NCBI RefSeq assembly: GCF_000381365.1
Contig: NZ_KB905467.1
Coordinates: 1-64,000 of the forward strand
Length of the DNA stretch: 64,000 nucleotides
From: Bacteroides salyersiae WAL 10018 = DSM 18765 = JCM 12988
GTDB lineage: Bacteria > Bacteroidota > Bacteroidia > Bacteroidales > Bacteroidaceae
Reading direction: 5' to 3'
Part shown: in pieces, positions 35,456 to 44,900 of the stretch
Numbering within the stretch: position 1 is the stretch's first letter
Layout of the letters: each line of letters starts with the position of its first letter
Notes under the pieces: model-generated
Told to the model about the DNA's origin: nothing
Seen by the model: only the letters and a program-made list of their open reading frames with translations
Databases searched by the model: none
Made by a program: the position numbers and the translations under genes

Positions 35456-35798
35456 TACATTGAAACAAGTGCTTGAAAAGAGAAAATCCGGAAGTCTGTC
35501 TTCCAATTTCACTTTTCGTATGATGGAACAGATACGCGTAGAGGCAGTAAAACAGGAAAGACGGAAAAAGAGGAATCTGCTTTTCTCTTTATTGGCTGCT
35601 TTGTTTGTGATGTTGGGTACTTTAGTCTACTATTTGTTTTTTTATTTAGATTTCAGTCCATCGGATTTTATGCTTCATTTGAAGCTGTCTTCAACCTCTT
35701 TCCCGTTAATAGCTTTCTATGCTTATATTGCGTTATTGGCTTTGGGGCTTTTAGGGATAGATTATTGGATCAGGAGAAAAAAATCAATATATAAATAG
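35436..35798 (+). CDS. Small two-helix membrane protein, candidate anti-sigma
   Basis: About 120 residues from the Met at 35436; a frame opening at 35421 is less likely. A cytosolic head of ~50 residues rich in Lys, Arg and Glu (LKQVLEKRKSGSLSSNFTFRMMEQIRVEAVKQERRKK) precedes two membrane helices (about 48-68 and 88-108) joined by a short loop, and the tail is basic. It overlaps the ECF sigma gene by 20 bases. The place and topology fit a membrane-bound regulator of the sigma factor, but no known anti-sigma domain (ZAS, FecR) is visible, so this is inference from context. Confidence 0.65.
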   Translation: METKIDNTLKQVLEKRKSGSLSSNFTFRMMEQIRVEAVKQERRKKRNLLFSLLAALFVMLGTLVYYLFFYLDFSPSDFMLHLKLSSTSFPLIAFYAYIALLALGLLGIDYWIRRKKSIYK

Positions 35799-35806
35799 TA
35801 TCGCAT

Positions 35807-36175
35807 ATGAAAGAGATAGACAGATTTGTTAGTAAGTTGGATTTTGACCAGCTTTTAGAAAAGATAAAAGATTGGGGGAAAACTCTTGGACGTACTTCCA
35901 TGCGTCCTGTGCTTTCTCTTTATTATGTATTGAAGAGTCCTGATACACCCTTGTCAGATAAACTTTTGGTTGTTTCTGCACTCTCTTATTTAATATTACC
36001 TGTTGATTTGATATCTGCCCGGCGATTCCCTGTTTTGGGCTGGATAGATGAAATAACAGCTGTAACGATAGCATATAAGAAAGTGAAAAAGCACATAACC
36101 CCTGAAATAGAATCCGAAGTAGACAATATTCTGGAAAAATGGTTTCCTGAATTAAAATATGAAATATTACTTTAG
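35807..36175 (+). CDS. YkvA/DUF1232 family protein
   Basis: A 122-residue protein with the DUF1232 core LSLYYVLKSPDTPLSDKLLVVSALSYLILPVDLISARRFPVLGWIDEITAVTIAYKKV (about 37-95), including the PVDLI motif and an Asp in the following helix. One or two helices may touch the membrane. It lies 8 bases after the candidate anti-sigma gene and ends the ECF operon. Family members are of unknown biochemical function. Confidence 0.82.
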   Translation: MKEIDRFVSKLDFDQLLEKIKDWGKTLGRTSMRPVLSLYYVLKSPDTPLSDKLLVVSALSYLILPVDLISARRFPVLGWIDEITAVTIAYKKVKKHITPEIESEVDNILEKWFPELKYEILL

Positions 36176-36196
36176 TTTATCACCATTAAAGTAAAG

Positions 36197-36252
36197 AAGA
36201 GGCGGCACATGATTTTCTGATGAGATAGAAAATTTTGTGCTGCCTCTTTTTT
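36197..36252 (+). terminator. Terminator of the ECF-YkvA operon
   Basis: A 13-bp stem (36197-36209 with 36236-36248, one G-U pair) has a long loop that can fold further, followed by TTTTTTA. Confidence 0.8.
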
Positions 36253-36440
36253 ATTGAGAGGAAAATTTAAACCGGCTCTTAATAGATGTTTGGATAAATA
36301 GGATTTATATTTTTCTTAAAATGTATTGTTAATATCTTTTAAGGATATGGAAAAATCAAGATATGACACTACCCGTTTTTTCATATTGACTGTCTGATTG
36401 TTGGGGAGGTACCAATACCTTAAACAAATTATGTCCTATT

Positions 36441-36746
36441 ATGAAAAACAATCGTAGTTACAGGAAACTATATATCGTTTTCTTTATTATCGTTTTGCAG
36501 GGTTATTCTCCTTTGACTTTCTGTCAGGATAATGTTATCGATAGTGGGTTCAAACAGCTTTTTAGCGGTTCACAATTACAGGATCCGGGTAATAAGCGGG
36601 ATAGTATTGGGCAGTGTATGCAGATGATGTATGAGTATCATTATTATGTTTCATATATTGAGTTCTATGGGTGCGATCATTTTTCATGGTATCCGGCTTT
36701 TAATTATCCAGACTTTATGGATTGGCTTTTTAATCAGAAAAAGTAA
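36441..36746 (+). CDS. Small secreted protein of unknown function
   Basis: A 101-residue frame with a Sec-type signal (MKNNRSYRKLYIVFFIIVLQG, cleavage near TFCQ around 29). The mature ~70 residues are rich in aromatic residues (Tyr, Phe, Trp) and carry two Cys (QCMQMMYEYHYYVSYIEFYGCDHFSWYPAFNYPDF), which could form a disulfide. No family recognised. It lies just before the PUL sigma factor, on the same strand and without a terminator between, so it may belong to that locus. Confidence 0.6.
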   Translation: MKNNRSYRKLYIVFFIIVLQGYSPLTFCQDNVIDSGFKQLFSGSQLQDPGNKRDSIGQCMQMMYEYHYYVSYIEFYGCDHFSWYPAFNYPDFMDWLFNQKK

Positions 36747-36785
36747 ATAATTAGACTTTTTGTTATTAGTATGATTGGATTTATT

Positions 36786-36793
36786 TATCTTTG
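36786..36793 (+). promoter_or_regulatory. -7 box for the PUL sigma factor gene
   Basis: TATCTTTG lies 63 bases before the start at 36857. A TTTG at 36759-36762 is 23 bases upstream, slightly long. This would let the primary sigma factor make the ECF sigma. Confidence 0.5.
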
Positions 36794-36856
36794 AAATACA
36801 ACAATTAAATCTTTTACTTAATTTGACTAAATGACAGGTGTACCTGGAGATTAACT

Positions 36857-37471
36857 ATGACTATGAGTAACAAAAATGATATTATTACGGATAATAATGT
36901 CATGATCTATTTGAGAGAAGGAAATGAATATGCCTTTCGTTTTATTTTTGATAAATACTATGATTTCTTATGTATGGTTGCTGACAGTTATCTAAGAGAT
37001 GAGTACATTTCGGAAACGATAGTGGGAGATATCATTTATAATTTGTGGGAAATAAAAGACAATATTGATATTAAGTATTCTCTGCGCTCTTATTTAGTGA
37101 GGAGCGTGAAGAATCGTTGTATTAATTATCTGCAGCAGGAATATATTCAACGGGAAATAAGTATTAATCAATATGAGGATAAAGCGGCAATAGAAGAATT
37201 ATTTTTCATAGAGAACAAGCATCCGTTAGAAAGCTTGCTGGAACAGGAGTTGGAGAATAAAATAAATTCGATAATTAATGAATTGTCTCCCGAATGCCGG
37301 GCTGTATTTAAAATGAGCCGGTTTGACGGTATGAAATATGAAGAAATAGCGAGTGAACTGAATATTTCGGTTAATACAGTGAAATATCACATGAAGAATG
37401 CATTAGGGAAACTACGGTTAGAGTTGAAAGACTATATACTGTCAATTCTGGTGTTTTTAACGTTACTTTAA
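36857..37471 (+). CDS. ECF sigma-70 factor of the PUL (Bacteroides family)
   Basis: A 204-residue group 4 sigma factor. Region 2 covers AFRFIFDKYYDFLCMVADSYLRDEYISETIVGDIIYNLWE (residues 18-58) and region 4 covers LSPECRAVFKMSRFDGMKYEEIASELNISVNTVKYHMKNALGKLR (147-192). The hydrophobic C-terminal end (YILSILVFLTLL) is usual for this family. It pairs with the FecR-type anti-sigma encoded 69 bases downstream and should control the SusC operon. The likely target motif is at 37498 and 41787. The start could also be the Met at 36863. Confidence 0.9.
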   Translation: MTMSNKNDIITDNNVMIYLREGNEYAFRFIFDKYYDFLCMVADSYLRDEYISETIVGDIIYNLWEIKDNIDIKYSLRSYLVRSVKNRCINYLQQEYIQREISINQYEDKAAIEELFFIENKHPLESLLEQELENKINSIINELSPECRAVFKMSRFDGMKYEEIASELNISVNTVKYHMKNALGKLRLELKDYILSILVFLTLL

Positions 37472-37497
37472 TGATTTTGAAATAAAATCGTCATATT

Positions 37498-37528
37498 AGA
37501 CTACACAAAAGTGCAAACGGATTGTCTT
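37498..37528 (+). promoter_or_regulatory. Candidate ECF promoter before fecR
   Basis: AGACTACACA (37498-37507), 15 bases, TGTCTT (37523-37528). The same two words with the same spacing occur before the SusC gene (41787-41817) and nowhere else that I noticed. The start codon lies 12 bases after the second word. Confidence 0.6.
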
Positions 37529-37540
37529 AAGTTATAGAAT

Positions 37541-38551
37541 ATGGAAAGAAATATAACAAATATAGATAGTTTGATACTCTCTTTTTTAGAGAGAACCATT
37601 TCTTCAGGAGATTTGCAGGTTTTGCGGAAATGGGTAAAGGAGTCTGCCGAAAATAAAGCATACTTTCAGCAGTATGAAGAAGCGTGGTTGCTTTCCGTTG
37701 CTTCTACCGATAAAAAGCGTTATCATAAAGAGCTTGCATATCAAAATTTTAAGGAAAAAGTGGATAGAGCTGTAAAAAGCAAGAATAAGATGATTCCTTT
37801 AAGGAGGATTCTTTATTATGCGGCATGTATTTGTCTGATTTTTATGGCAGGTATAGGAACTAATTATTTATTGAGTACCTCATCTTCTGAAAAATTGTTG
37901 ACTTATTCATTGGAAACTCCCCGAAGGGCCAAGTTGAAATTTAATCTTCCGGATGGCAGTATCGTTTGGCTGAATGCTGCATCCACACTTTGCTATAATA
38001 ATCAGTTTGGAATAACGAATCGGGATTTGTCATTGCAAGGTGAAGGGTATTTCGAAATCAGTAAGAATCCGGAGCTTCCGTTGGTGGTGGTTTCGGGTGA
38101 AGCGAAGGTAAAAGTATTGGGAACTAAATTCAATGTGCAGAATTATCAGGAAGATGATGAAATCCGGGTAGCTCTATTGGAAGGCTCCGTTGATTTTCGT
38201 GACAGTAGGTTTGATAAATCTATTTTGTTGAAACCCAATCAATTGATAACCTGTAATAAAAGGAGTGGAGTCTTGACCGTCAAAGATATCAATGCTGAAT
38301 ATATGAATGCGTGGATTGATAATAATGTATTCTTTAATGAGGAGAAATTAGGTAATATAGCTAAAATTTTGGAACGGGCATTTGATGTCACCATTCATTT
38401 TGACAATGATGATTTGAAGCATTTGATTTTTTATGGTGATATAACTATCGGAGCGGACAATATCGTGCAAATTATGGATATTATGTCTGCTACGAATAAA
38501 TTTAATTATCATTACGATATGGACAAGAGTGAAATTCGCATTTTCCATTGA
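37541..38551 (+). CDS. FecR-family anti-sigma factor
   Basis: A 336-residue inner-membrane protein. A cytosolic sigma-binding head (1-85) precedes one membrane helix near residues 88-110 (ILYYAACICLIFMAGIGTNYLL) and a periplasmic FecR domain with LPDGSIVWLNAASTL and GEGYFEISKNPELPLVVVSGEAKVKVLGTKFNV. A C-terminal DUF4974-type region follows (IAKILERAFDVTIHFDNDDL). It should hold the upstream sigma until the STN domain of the SusC transporter signals substrate. It lies directly after a copy of the shared promoter motif. Confidence 0.92.
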   Translation: MERNITNIDSLILSFLERTISSGDLQVLRKWVKESAENKAYFQQYEEAWLLSVASTDKKRYHKELAYQNFKEKVDRAVKSKNKMIPLRRILYYAACICLIFMAGIGTNYLLSTSSSEKLLTYSLETPRRAKLKFNLPDGSIVWLNAASTLCYNNQFGITNRDLSLQGEGYFEISKNPELPLVVVSGEAKVKVLGTKFNVQNYQEDDEIRVALLEGSVDFRDSRFDKSILLKPNQLITCNKRSGVLTVKDINAEYMNAWIDNNVFFNEEKLGNIAKILERAFDVTIHFDNDDLKHLIFYGDITIGADNIVQIMDIMSATNKFNYHYDMDKSEIRIFH

Positions 38552-38673
38552 TGCTTTTTCTCTGTCTGCCTTTATGCTGATTAATTAACACATAGATATT
38601 TGTTTATCCGGAATTTGTCGGGGCTGTATTGTTCTGATACAGTCGGTGTGCAATTTCCTAAATAGAATTATTC

Positions 38674-41091
38674 ATGAAAGATCAGCGCAAATTCATTCAT
38701 TTTCATTGTTTTGTATTTTTGTTTATAATCTATCCCTTTACTCTCTCGTCAACTGAATATCTGACGGTAGGAGGTGAAAAATACGGATGGGAGGTATCTG
38801 TTCATCCGGATAGAGGAACCATAAAACAGTTCCGACAATTGATGGGAGATGTTTGGGAAACGATTCCTTTCAGAGATGACAGCTTGGCAGGGCCGGCATG
38901 GAGTGGCATGCAATTGTGTCCTTCGAAAAAGCAGCTTTATGTGTTCGAAGCTCATCAGGGTGATATTTATTACACACTTCGATATAAGGCAGCATACGAT
39001 CATTTGATTGTTGAATGTACTATATCTAATCGGGGAGATGATGTTTTTAGACCTGAATATTCCCGGCTTTTTATAGGAGTTGATTCGGAGATGAAAACAT
39101 ATCCGGATTGGGATACTAAGTTTTTCCCTACTTTGCTGCGTTGTGAGAAGGATTTTGCTTGGGGATATTTTATGTCTCCACGTCAGATCATTATGGGAAT
39201 CGGGGTCGAAGAACCGGTAGCTTCTTATACATTGAATTATGTATATGAAGGATCGATGGAGTGGAAGTGGGGGCACCAGATAAAGACAGGGAGTCTCGAT
39301 TTGTTGCACTGCCTGCCTTTGCCGGAGCGGCATCCCCAGAACAATATTTCACTGAAACCACATGAAACAAGAAAATGGACATTACATTTGGGAGTGGTCG
39401 ACCGGCTTGCCGGAGTGAAAGAAAAGCTATCTCAATGGATACAGGCTCCGATGATTGAATGTGAGAAATATACGATGGCCGGACACGAAACGAGTTGTTT
39501 ACTTATCCATAGCCAGAGCGGTTTGGAAAAACTGATCGTAAAAGCACCCGATGGTACGCAGTCTGTTTTGCCGGTTGATGGTGTCGCTGATAATGTATAT
39601 TCTGCTTTATTTTCTCCTTCTTCACAGAAAGGGCTTTATCGGATTACGGCTACGGCTATCAATGGAAAAACAGCAGAAGCCAGTATTTACATACGCAATC
39701 CCTGGTCTTGGTATATGAAGAATGCCCGTGATTTTGTGGCAAGGAATCCACCTCTTTTTTCAAATGGATGTGAAGCTTTTTATGGATATTATACAGCTTT
39801 TCTGGGTGCTCGCCATTTTCCGGAGACTTCTGTGGATAGTATACTTGAGAAACGTTTTAACCGTACGCTTCCTTTCTTTATCGATACGTTGACTTGGATT
39901 CCTAAATCTGAAGCCGCACCGGACAGGGTACAGAATTTCTCTACGCTCGTTGGAATGCTGGTTGATTTATGGGAGGCTACAGGCGATATCGGTTATCTTG
40001 AAAAGGCAGCTCATGTGGGCGATTATTTATGTTCGGAGAAAGTGCAGTCGGCAGACGGTGCGTACCGTTCCAAGGGGACTCATTATACGGCTGTTATTTA
40101 TCCGGCTAAATCGATGCTTGAATTGGTGGCAGCCGAAAGAGGGCTTATCGGCTCCCCTTTGTGGAAAGAGCGTTATGTACGGCATAAAGAATCGGCAGAA
40201 AGGGCGATTGATGATTTATTGCTTCGACTCGATGATATTCAGACAGAAGGAGATATGACTTTTGAAGATGGAATGATAACCTGCAGTGCCTTGCAATTGG
40301 CGCTGCGGGCGTTATTGGAAGGTGATTCTGCAAGACGGGAGCGATATACTTCTTCTGCTGCTTATCTGATGGGCAAGCATCAATGTCTGGAACAGCAGTT
40401 AATTCCGGATTGTCGTATGAGAGGGGGAACTTTGCGTTATTGGGAGGCCCTTGATGTTTATTTTGTACCGAATCAGGTAATGAATTCTCCTCACGGCTGG
40501 ACGGCATGGAAGATCTATGCGTGTTATTACCTTTACCTGTTGACGGGAGAAGTCCGTTATCTATCCGATTTTATGGATACGTTAGGTGCATGTGCTCAAT
40601 TTATGGAATTGAACGGGCATTTGCGGTGGGGATTTCTTCCCGATCCTTATATCAAAGGTAAGGTTTGTATGGAAAGGACCGACAGGCAACATGATTGGCA
40701 TCCGGTGGATTCCATTGTCGGAGAACAGTATTTGGATATGATCAGTCCCTGGCTGAGACCGGATAATGAGAATGCCGTTTGTGCATTTGGTGAGCGGGGT
40801 GGTGCGGGTGATAACACCGTACAGGAGATCTTTAAGGTAATGGAAGAATGTGCTTTGACCTCTGCCTATGTTGTGGCGGATGGAGCCGGCCGGGTTCGGT
40901 GTTGGAATTGTACAGCCGAATATGAGGAGGGGATTCTTTGCATTGCTCCCGATGAAGAAACGGTTGTGGGAATACATCTTAATTTATCCGGTGATGTGGA
41001 GGTAGAAGTTGTTTTACCGGGTAATCGTATTCGTAAAAATTGTCCGGCAGGGATGAGATGGATTGGAAATATTCCTTCATTGATAAAATAG
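38674..41091 (+). CDS. Secreted 805-residue protein, candidate six-hairpin glycosidase or lyase
   Basis: No confident family. A hydrophobic N-terminal segment (residues 10-26) suggests secretion. Residues 27-250 look like a beta-sandwich resembling galactose-mutarotase-like domains (DRGTIKQFRQLMGDVWETIPF, AAYDHLIVECTISNRGD), and 260-345 a second beta domain. Residues 360-690 are helical with repeats such as TLVGMLVDLWEATGDIGYLEKAAHVGDYL, AVIYPAKSMLELVAAER and FVPNQVMNSPHGWTAWKIYACYYLYLLTGE, typical of (alpha/alpha)6-barrel enzymes. Possible acidic or aromatic active-site residues cannot be picked by eye. It sits between fecR and susC in a glycan locus, which supports a glycan-degrading role. 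The alternative is a non-catalytic binding protein. Confidence 0.6.
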   Translation: MKDQRKFIHFHCFVFLFIIYPFTLSSTEYLTVGGEKYGWEVSVHPDRGTIKQFRQLMGDVWETIPFRDDSLAGPAWSGMQLCPSKKQLYVFEAHQGDIYYTLRYKAAYDHLIVECTISNRGDDVFRPEYSRLFIGVDSEMKTYPDWDTKFFPTLLRCEKDFAWGYFMSPRQIIMGIGVEEPVASYTLNYVYEGSMEWKWGHQIKTGSLDLLHCLPLPERHPQNNISLKPHETRKWTLHLGVVDRLAGVKEKLSQWIQAPMIECEKYTMAGHETSCLLIHSQSGLEKLIVKAPDGTQSVLPVDGVADNVYSALFSPSSQKGLYRITATAINGKTAEASIYIRNPWSWYMKNARDFVARNPPLFSNGCEAFYGYYTAFLGARHFPETSVDSILEKRFNRTLPFFIDTLTWIPKSEAAPDRVQNFSTLVGMLVDLWEATGDIGYLEKAAHVGDYLCSEKVQSADGAYRSKGTHYTAVIYPAKSMLELVAAERGLIGSPLWKERYVRHKESAERAIDDLLLRLDDIQTEGDMTFEDGMITCSALQLALRALLEGDSARRERYTSSAAYLMGKHQCLEQQLIPDCRMRGGTLRYWEALDVYFVPNQVMNSPHGWTAWKIYACYYLYLLTGEVRYLSDFMDTLGACAQFMELNGHLRWGFLPDPYIKGKVCMERTDRQHDWHPVDSIVGEQYLDMISPWLRPDNENAVCAFGERGGAGDNTVQEIFKVMEECALTSAYVVADGAGRVRCWNCTAEYEEGILCIAPDEETVVGIHLNLSGDVEVEVVLPGNRIRKNCPAGMRWIGNIPSLIK

Positions 41092-41403
41092 AGAAATCGT
41101 TGAGGTAGATGGTTTTATTGTTATCTATTCTAATTTTTATAAATGTACTGGAACCATAGTTAGAGAAATTCAAGGTAGCTGTTTGAAAAAAGTGTTACTA
41201 AAAAGCGGATTATACTATTCTTTTGATTTTATATTGTCTTTTTTCTGACATGCTATTCTGCAAATTTATTTCAAATAGAAAATGGATTGTATAATAATTC
41301 AATATATGACTCCCTCTTTTCTGCATATATTCACTTAATTTGAATGAATATGTTGTTTTCTACATACCTTGACCTTACTATCTTTATATAATAAGTACGG
41401 TTC

Positions 41404-41478
41404 CTCTACGAGAAAATATAAAAGACTCGTAGAGGAACGGCATAAGACTCTACGAGGAGCGACAAAAGCTCTGTAAAG
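41404..41478. repeat. 22-bp periodic inverted repeats before susC
   Basis: CTCTACGAG (41404-41412), CTCGTAGAG (41426-41434) and CTCTACGAG (41448-41456) start exactly 22 bases apart, alternate in orientation, and are followed by a degenerate fourth copy near 41470. The first two form a perfect 13-bp stem (41400-41412 with 41426-41438) with a 13-base loop. Confidence 0.8.
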
Positions 41479-41786
41479 CGGGTATATTGCTTCCTCAAAA
41501 ATCATGTTTTTGCACTGGTTCCTATCTGATTTTGATTCGTTATTAAGTAGCAAAAAGTGTTATATAGTGCGAGATATGTGTTGATTTGTGTAGTAAATAT
41601 CTGAAAGTGCAAGGAATGTATTCTGTAGTTGACTCTGAACCTGATAAATTGAAAAGAGACGATTGGAAAATAAAGACGTAATTGCCTCTCTATACATCAT
41701 TTTTCCCAATAAAAGGATTGTACGGGATTGGAAATATCATTTTGCCAGATTGATATATTGAAGTTTTAAGAAAAAAAGTAAAAATC

Positions 41787-41817
41787 AGACTACACACATT
41801 TCTCTTTTACCTGTCTT
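41787..41817 (+). promoter_or_regulatory. Candidate ECF promoter before susC
   Basis: AGACTACACA (41787-41796), 15 bases, TGTCTT (41812-41817), the same as before fecR. The susC start lies 90 bases downstream. Confidence 0.6.
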
Positions 41818-41907
41818 TCATATAAACCGGAATATTTAATCTATGTATACAATGTTTTGAAATTCCTACTTAACTGATTTTATCCGTATTAATCTTATTT
41901 AATTCTT

Positions 41908-44900
41908 ATGATGAAAAGAAAATTGAGACTGTTTACATTATTGTTGTTCTGTTGGTGCACTTTCATCCAGGCGCAAAATGTATCGCTTAACCTAAAGAAT
42001 GTAACGGTTAAGGAAGCTCTTGAAGCTGTAAGAAAACAGACCGGAAAGTCTTTTTTCTTTAATGTAAATGATGTCAACATGAATCAGCGTATTACGTTGA
42101 ACTTTAAAAACGAACCTTTGGAAAAGGCTGTCAAACTTATCCTTGAAGGACAAAAACTGAGCTATGAAATTAAAGACAATCACATCATTCTTTCTAAAGC
42201 GCAGGTTGTAAAACAGGTGGGAAACGACTTGGATGTGAGTGGCAAAGTGGTGGATAATGCCGGTAATCCTCTGATTGGTGTGAATGTCGCAGTGGACGGG
42301 GTAGGGGTCACAATAACCGATATTGATGGAATTTATCGTGTAAAGGTACCGGTAGGCCATACCCTTACTTTTACGTATATCGGGTATAAGCCACAAACCG
42401 TAAAAGTGAAAGAAAAACAGAATATTAACATTAGGATGACTGAAGATAGCAAGGCACTGGAAGAAGTGGTAGTAATCGGCTATGGCACGCAGAAAAAAGT
42501 CAATCTGACAGGAGCGATCGGTTATACTGATTCGAAGGCGATTGAGAATCGTCCGGTAGCTAACTTAGGACAAGCCATTCAGGGTGCAATTCCGAATTTG
42601 AATATATCTTTTGGTTCCGGAAAGCCGGGTGAGACAACCAGTATGAATATTCGCGGTTTTGCATCTATCAATCAGGAGTCCAAACCATTAATATTGATCG
42701 ATGGCATTGAGGGTAACATTGATAATCTGAATCCACGTGATGTTGAGTCTATTTCTGTTTTGAAAGATGCTTCTTCTGCTGCCATATATGGTGCCAGAGC
42801 ACCTTTTGGAGTAGTATTGGTGACTACGAAGAAAGGGAAAGCCGGAAAAATGCAGGTAAATTATAATGGCAGGTTCAGTTTCTCTACCGAAACAACGAAA
42901 ACCGATTTTATAACTTCCGGATATGATGCGGCCAAGTTAGTGGATGGCTTTATGAGATCTTATAATGGAAACTCTTATACCCGGTATACGGAGGACGACT
43001 ATAAAGAACTCGAGGCCCGTCGTTATGACAAAACCGAGAATCCGGAACGCCCGTGGACGGTTGTGCAGAATCGCGACGGTGTGGATAAGTATATGTATTA
43101 TGCTAATTTCGACTGGTATAACTATTTGATAAAATCAAGTCGCCCTACATGGGACAATAATGTGAGTATATCGGGCGGAACTGATAAAATAAATTATCTG
43201 GTAAGTGGAAATTTCAATACACAGACCGGTATTTATGCACAAAATCCGGATAAATATAAGACTGGGAATCTGAGAGCCCGTTTGAATGCCGAGGTTAAGT
43301 CTTGGTTGTCATTGAATTTTGCAACCAGTTTCTTCTCTTCCAAATATTCGGCTCCGGGATTAGGCCACGGAAACAATTTACCTAATTATACTTTCCATGC
43401 AATGCCATTCCTGATGCCTTATAATCCGGACGGAACACACGTATTCAGTAACCCGATTATTGGCCAGCAGCCTACTGATGGAGTCCATATAATGACTGCT
43501 GATGGTAATTCTAAATCGGTGGAAGATAAAAAGCAGATGACTTATACCGTAGGTGCTACATTTAAAATATATAAAGGGCTATCTTTTAATGCCAACTACA
43601 GTTTTAAGTATAATACGGTTGATTATATGGAGCGTACGGCAAAATCCCAGTTCTCACAATATCCCGGAGTTCTTGAGGATGCCGATGGTTCATTGTTTAA
43701 AAATAAGTTGCGTCAGTTGAACGAGAAAGTTTACTATCATAGTGCAGATGCTTATTTCAATTACGAACAATCTTTTGGCGGACACAATTTGCGTGCCGTA
43801 GCCGGTTTCAACTATGAGCAGAATGCTTATAAGAGAATCTATGCAACAAAATTGAATATCCAGTCGGATAATTTGAACGACTTTAATTTAGGGGATATCT
43901 CGAAGGATGTAACTTTGGAAGGCGGCCAGAATGAATGGGCTTTACTTGGTTATTTCGGTCGTCTCGGTTATGACTGGAAGGGAAAATATCTGGCAGAGTT
44001 TAATGTTCGCTGGGATGCTTCTTCGCGTTTTCCGAAAGGACAGCGTTCCGGTACTTTCCCGTCGTTCTCCGCCGGATGGCGTGCAAGTGAAGAAAAGTTC
44101 TTTGAGCCGATTCGGAATGTGGTGTCTAATTTAAAAATAAGAGGTTCTATCGGCTCTTTGGGAAATCAGGCAGTAACGGATTGTTATCCTTATCTTCAGA
44201 CACTGACTATGGCATATTATGACGGATATCTGCTGGATGGTGACAGATTGACCTATGCCAGTGTAACCCCTCCTCCGGCAGGAGACCAGACTTGGGAAAC
44301 CATTATACATAAGAATGTGGGTATCGATTTGGGATTTTTCAATAACAGGTTGACTTATAGTGCAGATGTGTTTATCCGTGATACCAGAGATATGCTTATT
44401 GCAGGTAAAGCCTTGCCGGGTGTTTATGGGACTACTTCACCTAAAGAGAATGCTGCAGATCTTCGTACAAAAGGTTTTGAAATGACGTTGAGTTGGAATG
44501 ACAGTTTTACCTTGTTGGATAAGCCGTTCAGTTACAATGTGTCACTCAGTCTGGCAGACAGTCGTTCGCATATAACGAAATACGATAACCCGTTGAAAGA
44601 ATTTAGCAAGTCCAACTATTATGTAGGCATGGAAATCGGAGAAATATGGGGATACCATGTTACCGGTTTATTCGGTACGGACGAGGAAGCAAAAGCTTAT
44701 CAGGAAGCGATAGATCACAGCTATGTTTGTAAGAACATCTTAGAAACCGCTATTGGAGAAAATAAAGGTTTGAAAGCCGGTGATATGATTTTTGCCGATC
44801 TTGATGGAAGCGGAAGGATTGATGATGGTAAAAAAACAGCGGACGACCGTGGAGATATGCGCATTATAGGTAACTCAAGACCACGCTATACATACAGTGG

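Larger units (their letters stand above)
41092..41907. other. 816-base gap before the SusC gene
   Basis: No gene was found in either strand; the open frames are short and lack coding character. It contains a 22-bp tandem array (41404-41478), the candidate ECF promoter (41787-41817) and otherwise AT-rich sequence. Expected contents are a leader or regulatory region for susC. Confidence 0.6.
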
